A stretch of 64,000 bases of DNA from BOG-908 sp963751795 (GCA_963751795.1 CAVVVI010000001.1:124001-188000); one strand, 5' to 3'. Counted from the stretch's first letter, positions 17,178 through 26,137 are shown. The notes: generated by a model not told the origin, from the letters alone. Translations and numbers: made by a program.

Positions 17178-19463
17178 ATGGACGAGGATTTCCGCCAGGC
17201 CGCGCTGGATTACCACCGCCTGCCGCGCCCCGGAAAGATCGCCATCGAGCCCACCAAGCGGATGGCCACGCAGCGCGACCTGGCGCTGGCCTACTCGCCG
17301 GGCGTGGCCGCCGCCTGCGCCGCCATCGTGGCCGATCCCCGAACCGCGCGCGAGCTCACGGCGCGCGCCAACCTCGTCGCCGTCATCACCAACGGCACCG
17401 CCGTGCTCGGCCTGGGCAATATCGGCCCGCTGGCCGGCAAGCCGGTGATGGAGGGCAAGGCCGCGCTGTTCAAGAAATTCGCCGGCATCGACGTGTTCGA
17501 TATCGAGGTGGATGCCACCGACCCCGAACTGTTCATCGCCGTCGTCGCCGCCCTCGAGCCCACCTTCGGCGCCATCAACCTCGAAGACATCCGCGCGCCG
17601 GAATGCTTCGTTATCGAACAGCGCTTGCGCGAGCGCATGGGCATCCCGGTGTTCCACGACGATCAGCACGGCACCGCCATCACGGTGGCCGCCGCCGTGC
17701 GCAACGCGCTGCTGCTGCAGGACAAGGCATTGGCGGACGTGCGCCTCGTCACCTCCGGCGCCGGTGCGGCGGCCATCGCCTGCGTCGATCTGCTGGTGGC
17801 GATGGGCCTGCCGGCCGATAACGTGACTCTCACCGACATACGCGGCGTGGTGCATGCCGGGCGCGACCCCGCCATGCCGGCCAACATGGCGCGCTACGCC
17901 CGCCACACCGACGCACGCACGCTGGCCGACGTGATCGAAGGGGCCGACATCTTCATGGGCCTCTCGGCGCCGCGCGTGTTCGATCCGGCCTGGCTGCCGC
18001 TGCTGGCCCCGCGCCCTGTCGTGCTCGCACTGGCCAATCCGGAGCCGGAAATCCTGCCGGAGATCGTGCGCGCCGCGCGCCCGGATGCGATCGTTGCCAG
18101 CGGGCGCAGCGACTATCCGAACCAGGTCAACAACGTGCTGTGCTTCCCGTTCATCTTCCGCGGTGCGCTGGATGTGGGCGCCACCACCATCAACGAGGCG
18201 ATGAAGCTCGCCGCCGTCGAAGCGATCGCCGAGCTGGCGCGCATGGAAGCCAGCGAGGTGGTGGCCCGCGCCTATGGCGGCGCCGCACCGGTGTTCGGGC
18301 CCGACTACATCATCCCCAAGCCGTTCGATCCGCGCCTGATCCTGCAGGTCGCCCCCGCCGTCGCCCGCGCCGCGATGGCGAGCGGCGTCGCACAGGATCC
18401 GATCGCCGATCTGGATGCCTACCGCGCCGAACTGGAACGTTTCGTCTTCCGCTCCGGCCAGCTGATGCGCCCGGTCTTCGAGGCGGCGCGCAAATGCAGC
18501 GTGCGGGTGATCTACACGGAAGGCGAGGACGAGCGCGTGCTGCGCGCGGTGCAGACCGTGGTTGACGAAGGCATAGCACAGCCGGTGCTGCTCGGCCGGC
18601 GCGACGAGATCGCACGCCGCGTGCGCGACATGGGATTGCGCATGAAGCTCGGCAGCCAGGTGCAGGTGCTCGACCCGGCGCAGGACCGCGCGGTGTTCGA
18701 TCCGCTGGTCGCCCCTTACCAGGCGCTGGTGGCCCGCCGCGGCGTCACGCCGGACGCCGCCGCCCGTCGCATCCGATCCCGCCCGCTGGTGGCCGGCGCC
18801 ATGCTGCTGCAGACGGGCCAGGTGGATGCGGCTTTGTGCGGCGGCACCGCCGCCTGGTATCGCCAGATGGAATACCTGCTGCCGATCATCCCGAAAGTCT
18901 CCAGCGTCACCCGCGTGTTCGCGCTATCGGCCGTCATCCTGCAATCGGGCGCCATCTTCCTCGCCGACACGCATATGAACGTGGATCCCACTGCCGAGCA
19001 GATCGCCGAGATGACGGCGCTGGCCGCCGAAGCGGTGGCCGGGTTCGGGCTGGTGCCCAAGGTGGCGCTGCTGTCGCATTCCAGCTTCGGCGCCAGCAAC
19101 TCGCCCAGCGCGCGCAAGATGCGCCACGCGCTCACGCTGATCCGCAGCGCCAACCCGGAACTCGAAGTCGATGGCGAGATGCATGGCGACGCCGCCTTGT
19201 CGGAAGCGATCCGCGAACGCCTGATGCCGACCAGCCGGCTCACCGGGGTCGCCAACCTGCTGGTGATGCCCAACCTGGACGCCGCCAACATCGCCTTCAA
19301 CCTGGTCAAGGCCGCCGCCGACGGCCTGCCGGTGGGTCCGCTGCTGCTGGGCATGTCGCGCCCCGCTCACGTGCTGGTGCCCAGCGTCACGGCGCGCGGC
19401 ATCGTCAACATGACGGCGCTCGCGGTGGTCGAAGCCGGCCGCTCGATGCAAGCGCCGGCCTAG
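17178..19463 (+). CDS. maeB: NADP-dependent malic enzyme with phosphotransacetylase-like C-terminal domain
   Basis: At 761 residues this is the classic MaeB length. The malic N-terminal domain (about 1-160) has DLALAYSPGVAAAC and FHDDQHGTA. The NAD-binding domain (about 165-420) has RLVTSGAGAAAIAC and the substrate-site NYPNQVNNVL-type segment (DYPNQVNNVL). Residues about 430-755 are the PTA-like domain, which is regulatory rather than catalytic in characterised MaeB proteins. It converts malate to pyruvate with NADPH. A GGAGA lies 10-14 nt before the ATG. The last bases are nearly abutted by the convergent LOV gene. Confidence 0.96.
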   Translation: MDEDFRQAALDYHRLPRPGKIAIEPTKRMATQRDLALAYSPGVAAACAAIVADPRTARELTARANLVAVITNGTAVLGLGNIGPLAGKPVMEGKAALFKKFAGIDVFDIEVDATDPELFIAVVAALEPTFGAINLEDIRAPECFVIEQRLRERMGIPVFHDDQHGTAITVAAAVRNALLLQDKALADVRLVTSGAGAAAIACVDLLVAMGLPADNVTLTDIRGVVHAGRDPAMPANMARYARHTDARTLADVIEGADIFMGLSAPRVFDPAWLPLLAPRPVVLALANPEPEILPEIVRAARPDAIVASGRSDYPNQVNNVLCFPFIFRGALDVGATTINEAMKLAAVEAIAELARMEASEVVARAYGGAAPVFGPDYIIPKPFDPRLILQVAPAVARAAMASGVAQDPIADLDAYRAELERFVFRSGQLMRPVFEAARKCSVRVIYTEGEDERVLRAVQTVVDEGIAQPVLLGRRDEIARRVRDMGLRMKLGSQVQVLDPAQDRAVFDPLVAPYQALVARRGVTPDAAARRIRSRPLVAGAMLLQTGQVDAALCGGTAAWYRQMEYLLPIIPKVSSVTRVFALSAVILQSGAIFLADTHMNVDPTAEQIAEMTALAAEAVAGFGLVPKVALLSHSSFGASNSPSARKMRHALTLIRSANPELEVDGEMHGDAALSEAIRERLMPTSRLTGVANLLVMPNLDAANIAFNLVKAAADGLPVGPLLLGMSRPAHVLVPSVTARGIVNMTALAVVEAGRSMQAPA

Positions 19464-19476
19464 GGCCGCGCCGTCT

Positions 19477-20064
19477 CTACCGCGGCGGCGCCCAAGGCGC
19501 GGGCTGCAGCCGCGTCGTCAGCTCGTCCAGCCGCCGCGCCGCCGCACCCAGCGCTTCCAGCGCGCGCGCAGTATCCGGCGCCTGCGCATCGGCCGCCACC
19601 ATCTGCTGCAGCAGCGCCTGGAACTCGGCCTGGGCGGCCGCCGACAGATCGGCCTTGCCCAGCGTGTAGTCGGGCAGGGTGGCCGGCGAACCCTCGGTGA
19701 TGTCGCGCTGGTTGCCGAAGTAATGAAGCAGCGCGCCATCCGGCCCGTAGATCGGGCAGATGAACAGCAGGTTCCAGAACTGGCTGCCGTCGCGCCGGTA
19801 ATTCAGCAGCCACTCCACGCTGCCGCGCCGCTCGGCAATGCAGCTGCGCAGGCGCGCGGTGGCCACGGTGTCGGTATTGGGCCCCTGCAGGAAGCGGCAG
19901 TTGCGGCCCACTGTCTCGGCGGCGGGATACAGGCTCATCGCCTCGAACGCCGGGTTCACGGCGATCATCGGGTGGTCGGGCGCGTTCGGGTCGGTCAACA
20001 CCATCGGCTGCGCGCTATGCATGATCGCCGCGACCAGAGCGCGTGTGATCGCCGGTGCTTCCAT
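19477..20064 (-). CDS. Short LOV-domain blue-light photoreceptor
   Basis: This 195-residue protein consists of one LOV (PAS) domain plus a short C-terminal helix. The photoactive cysteine motif GRNCRFLQGP is intact (Cys about residue 56), followed by NTDTVATARLR, YRRDGSQFWN and GNQRDIT. By LOV biochemistry it should bind FMN and form a Cys-flavin adduct in blue light. No kinase, HTH or GGDEF domain is fused, so it must signal through a partner. The ATG at 20064 lies one base after the aminotransferase stop (TGAGATG), so translation is coupled. The signalling partner is unknown. Confidence 0.9.
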   Translation of the reverse strand: MEAPAITRALVAAIMHSAQPMVLTDPNAPDHPMIAVNPAFEAMSLYPAAETVGRNCRFLQGPNTDTVATARLRSCIAERRGSVEWLLNYRRDGSQFWNLLFICPIYGPDGALLHYFGNQRDITEGSPATLPDYTLGKADLSAAAQAEFQALLQQMVAADAQAPDTARALEALGAAARRLDELTTRLQPAPWAPPR

Positions 20065-20065
20065 C

Positions 20066-21430
20066 TCAGGCCCAGCCACGCGCGCGTACCTCCTGCAAAG
20101 CCTCATCAAGCGCCCAGTGCGTGCGCTGCACAAGCGTATCGGCTTCCGCCTCGCTCAGCACGAAGGGCGGCGCCACCAGCATGCAATCGCCGGTGGCGCG
20201 CAGGATAAGCCCGTGGCGATAGGCGGCGTCGCGGCACGCCATGCCGATCTCGCCGGCTTTGGGGAAGCGCGCCCGCGCGGCCTTGTCCGGCGTCAGCTCC
20301 AGCGCCCCCATCAGCCCCACCATGCGCGCTTCGCCCACCAGCGGATGCTGGGCCAGCCCCGCCCAGCGTGCGGCCAGATACGGCCCGATCTGCGTGCGCA
20401 CGCGGTCGATCAGCCCCTCGTCGTGCAGGATGCGCAGATTGGCGATGGCAGCGGCCGCACAGACCGGGTGGCCGCTGGTCGTGTAGCCGTGGTTGAAGTC
20501 GCCGCCCGCCTCCAGCACGTCGGCCACCGCATCGCCCACCATCACGCCGCCCATCGGCAGGTAACCGCTGGTCAGCCCCTTGGCCACCGTCATCAGATCG
20601 GGCGTGAAGCCGTAATGCTGCGCGCCGAACCAGCTGCCCAGCCGCCCGAACCCGCAGATCACCTCGTCGCTGACGATCAGCACATCGCGCGCGCGGCAGA
20701 TGCGCTCCACTTCGGGCCAGTAGGTGTCGGGCGGCATGATAACGCCGCCGGCGCCCTGCACCGGCTCGCCGATGAAGGCGGCCACGGTCTCCGCCCCCGC
20801 TTCGTCGATCGCGCGGCCCACCTCGCGCGCCGCCCACAGGCCGAACTCGTCCGGGCTCATCGCCCCGCCTTCGCCCCACCACCAGGGCTGCGCCACATGG
20901 ATCACGCCCGGGATCGGCAGCCCGCCCTGGCTGTGCATCCACGCCATGCCGCCCAGGCTGGCGCCGCCGATGGTGCTGCCATGGTAGCCGTTATGCCGCG
21001 CGATGAAGCGCGTCTTGCCCGGCTGCCCGCGCAGCTGCCAGTAGTGGCGCACCATGCGGATGACGGTGTCGTTGCCCTCCGAACCCGAGTTGGTGAAGAA
21101 GGTACGCGAAAACCCCGGCGCCAGCGCGCCCAGCATTTCCGCCAGCTCGATCGCCGGCACCGTCGTCGATTTGAAGAAATTGTTATAGAACGGCAACTGA
21201 CGCATCTGCGCGTCTGCAGCGTCGGCGATTTCGTGCCGCCCGTATCCTACGGCCACGTTCCACAGGCCGGAAAACCCGTCCAAGTAACGTCGCCCATCCG
21301 CGTCCGTCAGCCACACGCCGTGGGCGTGCGTGATGATGCGCGTGCCTTCGGCGTTCAGCGATGCCGTGTCGGAAAAAGGATGGATGTGATGCCGCGCATC
21401 GCGCGCGCGCAGGGACGAAACGTCGTTCAT
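20066..21430 (-). CDS. Class III PLP aminotransferase (probable putrescine/diamine:pyruvate transaminase)
   Basis: A 454-residue fold-type I transaminase. It carries DGFSGLWNVAVGYG near the start, FTNSGSEGNDTVIRM for phosphate binding, and IVSDEVICGFGRLG with the PLP aspartate. MTVAKGLTSGYLP follows, with the Schiff-base lysine in AKG. The sequence style is that of beta-alanine/putrescine:pyruvate transaminases (SpuC-like). Divergent puuD and puuA 115 bp away support a diamine substrate; this is inference. The ATG at 21430 is chosen over upstream frames because the family begins there. The LOV gene is coupled downstream. Confidence 0.9.
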   Translation of the reverse strand: MNDVSSLRARDARHHIHPFSDTASLNAEGTRIITHAHGVWLTDADGRRYLDGFSGLWNVAVGYGRHEIADAADAQMRQLPFYNNFFKSTTVPAIELAEMLGALAPGFSRTFFTNSGSEGNDTVIRMVRHYWQLRGQPGKTRFIARHNGYHGSTIGGASLGGMAWMHSQGGLPIPGVIHVAQPWWWGEGGAMSPDEFGLWAAREVGRAIDEAGAETVAAFIGEPVQGAGGVIMPPDTYWPEVERICRARDVLIVSDEVICGFGRLGSWFGAQHYGFTPDLMTVAKGLTSGYLPMGGVMVGDAVADVLEAGGDFNHGYTTSGHPVCAAAAIANLRILHDEGLIDRVRTQIGPYLAARWAGLAQHPLVGEARMVGLMGALELTPDKAARARFPKAGEIGMACRDAAYRHGLILRATGDCMLVAPPFVLSEAEADTLVQRTHWALDEALQEVRARGWA

Positions 21431-21545
21431 CCGCAGGACGTAGCACACGCGGCCGCACTTTGAAAAAGGCACCCGCGCCGCCGGCGCCAACACATGCTTC
21501 CCTCGCGTAATCTTTTCAGCTACAAACACTGCCAGGAGAACCACT

Positions 21546-22340
21546 ATGAAGCCCGTCATCGGCGTGGTGGCCGACGTGCATGCAGGCGGCAAGCACGTGG
21601 TCCACGCCGTTCAGCAGAAATACCTCGATGCCGTCTCCGCCGGCGCCGCCGCGCTGCCCATCATGCTCCCGGCGCTCATCGCCGAGCCCGGCGCCGCCTG
21701 GTCCGACCCTGCCGACCTCGCCGCCATCCTCGCCACGCTCGACGGCCTGTTCCTCACCGGCGCGCCGAGCAACGTGGGCCCGGCCAGCTACGGCGCCGCC
21801 CAGCACGATCCCGCCGCCCTGGCCGACCCGGCGCGCGACCATGTCAGCCTCGCGCTGATCCGCCAGGCCGTGGCCCTGGGCATGCCGGTGCTGGGCGTCT
21901 GCCGCGGCCTGCAGGAAATCAACGTCGCCCTCGGCGGCACGCTGCACCAGGCGGTCCATACCGTGCCCGGCCTGGCCGACCACCGCGAACGGCCCGACGC
22001 CAGCCTGCCCGAACAATACGCCCCGGCCCACGCCGTCAGCCTCACCGAGGGCGGCCTGCTGCACAGCATCTCCGGCATGGACACCGCCGAGGTAAACTCC
22101 CTGCACGGCCAAGGCATCGACCGGCTGGCCCCGGGCCTCGCCATCGACGCCGAAGCGCCCGACGGCCTGATCGAAGCCGTCCGGTTGGATCGTGCCGAGT
22201 GCTTCCTGCTCGGCGTGCAATGGCACCCCGAATGGGCGTTCCGCGACAACCCCCTCTCGGTGGTGATCTTCCGCACCTTCGGCACCGCCTGCCGCGCCTA
22301 CCACACGGTGCGCCACGCCCCGGCCCGCCGCGTCGCCTGA
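21546..22340 (+). CDS. puuD: Gamma-glutamyl-gamma-aminobutyrate hydrolase (class I GATase-like, C26)
   Basis: A 264-residue peptidase C26. It has MKPVIGVVAD at the start and LTGAPSNVGP near residue 78. The nucleophile is Cys119 in GVCRGLQE, and the catalytic His227 is in QWHPEW. It releases GABA and glutamate from gamma-glutamyl-GABA in the cytoplasm. An AGGAG sits 8 nt before the ATG. It is the first gene of a rightward unit with puuA 39 nt downstream, and is divergent from the aminotransferase. Confidence 0.95.
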   Translation: MKPVIGVVADVHAGGKHVVHAVQQKYLDAVSAGAAALPIMLPALIAEPGAAWSDPADLAAILATLDGLFLTGAPSNVGPASYGAAQHDPAALADPARDHVSLALIRQAVALGMPVLGVCRGLQEINVALGGTLHQAVHTVPGLADHRERPDASLPEQYAPAHAVSLTEGGLLHSISGMDTAEVNSLHGQGIDRLAPGLAIDAEAPDGLIEAVRLDRAECFLLGVQWHPEWAFRDNPLSVVIFRTFGTACRAYHTVRHAPARRVA

Positions 22341-22366
22341 ACCGCCGTGCCTGCCCCCACAGCAAT

Positions 22367-22370
22367 GGAG
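22367..22370 (+). promoter_or_regulatory. Ribosome binding site selecting the TTG start of puuA
   Basis: GGAG at 22367-22370 is nine bases before the TTG at 22380. No ATG or GTG in frame lies close enough to compete, so the rare TTG start is favoured. Confidence 0.6.
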
Positions 22371-22379
22371 CTCTGAAAA

Positions 22380-23759
22380 TTGGATTTTACCGCACCGCCG
22401 CCCGCCTATGTCCCCAACACCCACACCCTGATCCCCGGCCCCAAGCAGGCCCCCTCGGTCCTCGAGGCGTTCGTGGTGGATGTGAACGGCATTGCGCGCG
22501 GCAAGTGGGTGCCGGCTGAACGCATTCCCGAAGTCATGGAAAAAGGCGTGGCCCTGCCGCGCTCGGTCTACGCACTCGATGTATGGGGCTGCGACGTCCC
22601 CGAAGCCGGCCTGGCCGTGGGCACCGGCGATCCGGACGGCATCTGCATGCCCGTCGAAGGCACGCTGCTGCCCGTCACCTGGCTGACGCGCCCCACCACC
22701 CAAGTGCTGCTGCGCATGATGCAGCAGGACGGCACACCCTTCTACGCCGACCCCCGCCAGGTGCTGGCCCGCGTCTGCGACACCTTCCGCCAGGCCCGCC
22801 TCACCCCGGTGATGGCCACCGAACTCGAATTCTACATCATCGACCGCCGCCGCACCCCGCGCGACCCCGTCAGCCCGCCCAGCAGCCACGAAGGCCGCTG
22901 GAACGGCTGGCAGACGCAGGTGCTCTCGATCGCCGAACTGCACAGCTTCGAGCCGCTGCTGGCCGACATCTTCCACGCCTGCGAACGCCAGAACCTGCCC
23001 GCCGACACCGTGGTGCGCGAAAACGGGCCCGGCCAGTACGAGGTGAACCTCAACCACGTGCCCGACCCGCTGATGGCGGCCGACCACGCCTTCCTGCTCA
23101 AACGCATCGTCAAGGGCGTGGCCCGCCAGCACGGGCTGGACGCCACCTTCATGGCCAAACCCTACGGCAACCTCGCCGGCAGCGGCATGCACGTGCACAT
23201 GTCCATCCTGGACGAGCAGGGCCGCAACATCATGGCCGGCGAGGGCGGCAAACCGACACCCCGCCTGCACCACGTCACCGGCGGCATGCTCGCCACCCTG
23301 CCCGAATGCATGCTGCTGCTGGCCCCGCACGCCAATTCCTACCGCCGCCTCACCCCCGGCGGCCACGCGCCCACCAACGTGACGTGGGGCATGGATAACC
23401 GCAGCGCCGCCATCCGCGTCATCACCGCCGGCCGCGCCACCCGCGTGGAACACCGCGTCGCCGGTGCGGACTGCAACCCCTACCTCGCCGTCGCCGGCGT
23501 GCTGGCCGGCGCCATGCACGGCCTGCGCGCCGAACTCGACCCCGGCCGCCCCATCGATGGCGAAGAACGCGAGGGCCACCCGATCTTGCCCGTCAACTGG
23601 GACGACGCCATCGACGCCTTCGACGCCAGCGACGTGATGGGTGAATATCTTGGGCTAGACTACCAAGACCTGTTTTCGGCGTGCAAACGGCAGGAGCAGG
23701 CGGAGTTTCGGCGTCGGGTGACCGATGTGGAGTACGACGCTTATTTGCAGTCGGTGTAG
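22380..23759 (+). CDS. puuA: Gamma-glutamylputrescine synthetase (glutamine synthetase family)
   Basis: A 459-residue GlnA-like ligase. VVDVNGIARGKW (about residues 32-43) is typical of PuuA rather than GlnA. The ATP/glutamate site follows with MATELEFYI, NGPGQYEVNL, FMAKPYGNLAGSGMHVH and RVEHRVAGADCNPYLAVAG. It ligates glutamate to putrescine with ATP. The start is TTG with a GGAG. The TAG stop lies inside a truncated copy of the hairpin repeat described elsewhere. PuuD is immediately upstream, while PuuB is displaced about 4 kb downstream by inserted genes. Confidence 0.93.
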   Translation: MDFTAPPPAYVPNTHTLIPGPKQAPSVLEAFVVDVNGIARGKWVPAERIPEVMEKGVALPRSVYALDVWGCDVPEAGLAVGTGDPDGICMPVEGTLLPVTWLTRPTTQVLLRMMQQDGTPFYADPRQVLARVCDTFRQARLTPVMATELEFYIIDRRRTPRDPVSPPSSHEGRWNGWQTQVLSIAELHSFEPLLADIFHACERQNLPADTVVRENGPGQYEVNLNHVPDPLMAADHAFLLKRIVKGVARQHGLDATFMAKPYGNLAGSGMHVHMSILDEQGRNIMAGEGGKPTPRLHHVTGGMLATLPECMLLLAPHANSYRRLTPGGHAPTNVTWGMDNRSAAIRVITAGRATRVEHRVAGADCNPYLAVAGVLAGAMHGLRAELDPGRPIDGEEREGHPILPVNWDDAIDAFDASDVMGEYLGLDYQDLFSACKRQEQAEFRRRVTDVEYDAYLQSV

Positions 23760-23772
23760 GGAAGGCGAGACA
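23755..23772 (+). repeat. Truncated copy (E) of the hairpin repeat family
   Basis: TGTAGGGAAGGCGAGACA matches the outer end of the complete copies (GGGTAGGGAAGGCAAGGC) with few differences. The hairpin part is missing and AT-richer island sequence follows at once. The puuA stop codon is inside the match. The orientation is the same as copy C and opposite to copies A, B and D. Confidence 0.5.
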
Positions 23773-23977
23773 ATAAAGAGGAGCTCCGCCCGACATGGTA
23801 TGATGTCACTACAACCTTGGTAAGAATGCCGTTCTCCGACTTACGGCCTCATGCTTCCTCGCACTTGGCAACGCGATCGCCATGAGGACGGATTTGGTCT
23901 ATTACGCCTCGAAAGCTGTGATCCGTCTGTAGCCCTACCCGAGTTGCGAGAAAGGCAACCTTCGATTTAGCGTAATG

Positions 23978-23984
23978 AAAGGAG
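23978..23984 (+). promoter_or_regulatory. Shine-Dalgarno of the broken AAA/TOPRIM gene
   Basis: AAAGGAG is a strong ribosome binding site, but no ATG, GTG or TTG follows in the ATPase frame at proper spacing. The codons at the expected place are ACG (23989) and ATC (23992). Either the start codon has mutated or a rare start is used. Confidence 0.5.
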
Positions 23985-23991
23985 CTGTACG

Positions 23992-24498
23992 ATCGACTCA
24001 CTTAATATCGACATTGTTCCGAATGGCGGACAAACCTACAAAACTATCTCTCAACTATCTTGGGCCGATATACCTGGATTCGCGATACTGACCGGTAGAA
24101 ATGGGTCGGGCAAAACTCAGCTCCTAGAAGTTCTAGCCTACCATTTCAGTGGAGCGCGTCCGCCCGGCATGCAATTCGGGTCGCCTCTTCCAGTCTCGGT
24201 TCACGTTACCGGTGCAGGATATAAGCCCGAAGAGATCGCTTATGTGCCCAGTGCAGGTCGGTTTTCAGGCGGCGCGCCGTCGTCCTTGGCAAACTTGCAA
24301 AAGGCGAGACAACAGGCTCTGCAATACGCTCAAAGCCGAAACGGTAACGCGAACGACATCTCTGGCCTGATTCGAGCAAATCGCATTCTTAAACGACTGG
24401 GTGGACGTTTGCCCAATCAGATCACTCCAGAAATGCTGAGAAGCTTCTGCCCGACTCAGATTTTGCAACCGATGACATCGACGTCACTGCAGAGTTAG
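23992..24498 (+). pseudogene. 5' part of an AAA15-type ATPase (frame-disrupted)
   Basis: In the frame through 24001 the sequence encodes a P-loop ATPase N-terminus: LNIDIVPNGG, then Walker A GRNGSGKT at 24094-24117, followed by LLEVLAYHFSG. The frame runs to a TAG at 24496. Conserved-looking sequence continues in another frame from about 24447 (SDFATDDIDV), so one base appears to be lost between about 24430 and 24450. No normal start codon follows the upstream stop at 23968; the first in-frame ATG (24169) is beyond Walker A. I call this the first half of one disrupted gene with 24510-25784. An assembly error is the alternative. Confidence 0.6.
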
Positions 24499-24509
24499 CA
24501 CACGTTTTC

Positions 24510-25784
24510 GTGGCTCACCGCCTCAAGTTAATGGAGGCTTTGGAGCGCAATACGCCCGGCATTGACGAAGACGGTCAGTCACTGGGTCCCGCACCTTGGG
24601 ACGTTGTGAACGAGGCACTGCGGGTTTCGAGCTTCCCTTACGAAGTCACTTCCCCCGTAAGAACCAAACTTCTCGACAACTACACACTTGGCCTAAGAGA
24701 TCGTCAATCAGGTATCGAAATACCTGCCCTTGACCTCTCTTCGGGCGAAAAGGTCCTTCTTCAGCTGGTGCTCTGGCTTTACACCGCAAGTAAAGCCGGT
24801 CAGTTCCCAAAACTCCTGCTGCTCGACGAGCCGGATGCTCATCTCCATCCCTCAATGACGACACAGTTCCTTGACGTTATCTCCGAGGTTCTTGTCAACC
24901 GTTTCAAAGTCCGAGTCATAATGACAAGCCATTCCCCATCGACGGTTGCGCTAGCTCCGGGGGGCGCGGTTTTTCAATTAGAGCGTGGCGTGACTTCAGT
25001 CATCAGAGTTGATCACCGGCCTGACATTATCTCCGTGCTTACCGCCGGATTAGTGACAGTATCACGAACTACGAAATTCTGTTTCGTAGAGGATGAAGAT
25101 GATGTCGACTTCTATAAGACAGTATGCGATCTAGTGATGGACCACGGACCAAGCCGCGATCCGATGGCGCTACAGCCGTCGCCATCGATAGCGTTCATTC
25201 CAGCTTCTGTTGGGAGGGGCGCAGCAAAAGTGAGCGGCGGGCATTCGATTGTCACGAAGTGGGTAGAAAAACTTGACTCCGACCCGCTTGATAGAATTTT
25301 TTTTGGGCTAATAGATCGTGATGTGGCCAATCGCTCTAGCGGTCGAATTTGGGTTCTCGGAAGGTATAGTTTTGAAAACTACCTACTCGATCCACTAAAT
25401 CTTTTTTGCCTTTTGCTTGAGAATGACACAGCCCCAATCGTTCCAGATGTAGAAATCAGTTCTGGAGACGAGCATCTTTTACGACAACAGTCGGATAGCG
25501 CCCTACAAGCAGTTTCGGACGTGATGGTGGCGGCTATGGAGAGGACAGAACCAAGTCTCGTAGCCACGTCGACTTCGATCGTAACGTATACCGCAGGTAA
25601 TCGAATTGCTGTGCCGTCGTGGGTGATAGATTGTCGTGGGCATGACATTATGACCATCGCTCAGCACGCCTTCGGTGGCGTTCGTGTAATTAGCCCCCCT
25701 CGGCTTATCCGAGCTCTTAGGCGAGGCAGACTCATCCCGACAGAACTAGCGGCCGTGTTAAAGGCGATTCAGCAGAGGCCCTAA
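24510..25784 (+). CDS. ATPase C-terminal half fused to TOPRIM/DUF4435 domain (3' part of disrupted PARIS-like gene)
   Basis: A 424-residue open frame. Its first half completes the ATPase: an ABC-type signature LSSGEKVLLQ, Walker B LLLLDEPDAHLHPS and the H-loop MTSHSPSTV. The second half has the TOPRIM/DUF4435 pattern: FCFVEDEDDVDFY (acidic cluster), FFGLIDRD and GRYSFENYLLDP. An OLD/AAA15 ATPase plus DUF4435 is the make-up of the PARIS anti-phage proteins AriA and AriB, which also occur fused. Assignment to PARIS is inference from domains. Codon use is AT-rich and foreign to the neighbours. The GTG at 24510 is only the first start after the frame break, not a convincing native start. Confidence 0.7.
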   Translation: MAHRLKLMEALERNTPGIDEDGQSLGPAPWDVVNEALRVSSFPYEVTSPVRTKLLDNYTLGLRDRQSGIEIPALDLSSGEKVLLQLVLWLYTASKAGQFPKLLLLDEPDAHLHPSMTTQFLDVISEVLVNRFKVRVIMTSHSPSTVALAPGGAVFQLERGVTSVIRVDHRPDIISVLTAGLVTVSRTTKFCFVEDEDDVDFYKTVCDLVMDHGPSRDPMALQPSPSIAFIPASVGRGAAKVSGGHSIVTKWVEKLDSDPLDRIFFGLIDRDVANRSSGRIWVLGRYSFENYLLDPLNLFCLLLENDTAPIVPDVEISSGDEHLLRQQSDSALQAVSDVMVAAMERTEPSLVATSTSIVTYTAGNRIAVPSWVIDCRGHDIMTIAQHAFGGVRVISPPRLIRALRRGRLIPTELAAVLKAIQQRP

Positions 25785-26137
25785 CGTGATACCTGCGCAC
25801 GGCTCTCAACCGACTGACTAAGAAATATGCTCTGACATTCAGGCTCTGGAGCTCGCGCGATGCTTACGGCTTGACTCGCCATGTGCTCGCTCAGGTTTCG
25901 GACATCGCTGATCGATGCCGTTTAACCGCTACGAGGTGCCGCTCGCATAAATTGCGACACTGGCTATCGTTATTTGCGTCTTTGACCAGCTTTGAAAGGC
26001 GTGCAGTTCAGGAAGATCATACGTTTGTCTTCAGAAGCCAACACGATCGCAAGGAGGCGGCGCCCACCATCCGAGCACCGCCCCAGAGCAAAAGTTTTTT
26101 GCTTCTTTTTTTCAAAAAAGAAGCGCTTGCGTAACCC
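25785..26137. other. Intergenic, right side of the island
   Basis: After the island gene, about 300 bp of mid-GC sequence carries no open frame with believable codon use and no tRNA or transposase remnant that I can recognise. The last 50 bp are hairpin repeat copy A, which abuts the stop of the leftward phosphatase gene. Confidence 0.5.

Larger units (their letters stand above)
23773..26088. mobile_element. AT-richer genomic island inserted between puuA and the phosphatase gene
   Basis: Base composition drops from about 70 % GC to roughly half, and codon usage changes abruptly just after the puuA stop. High GC returns only at the phosphatase gene. The sole recognisable gene is the broken AAA/TOPRIM gene. 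The segment is bounded by a truncated hairpin repeat on the left and a complete inverted copy on the right. No integrase, transposase or tRNA is present, so the transfer mechanism is unknown. About 220 bp before and 300 bp after the gene show no coding signal. Confidence 0.65.

Noticed and set aside
24430..24510. Programmed ribosomal frameshift in the AAA/TOPRIM gene
   Set aside because: No slippery heptamer or downstream pseudoknot is evident, and the start codon is also missing, so decay is simpler.
23760..26088. Prophage or IS element
   Set aside because: No integrase, transposase, terminase or IS-type terminal repeats with target duplication are visible; only the hairpin repeats flank it.
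25871..26134. 87-codon frame at the right edge of the island
   Set aside because: It runs into the hairpin repeat (FLLLFFKKE comes from the stem) and has no domain or ribosome binding site.
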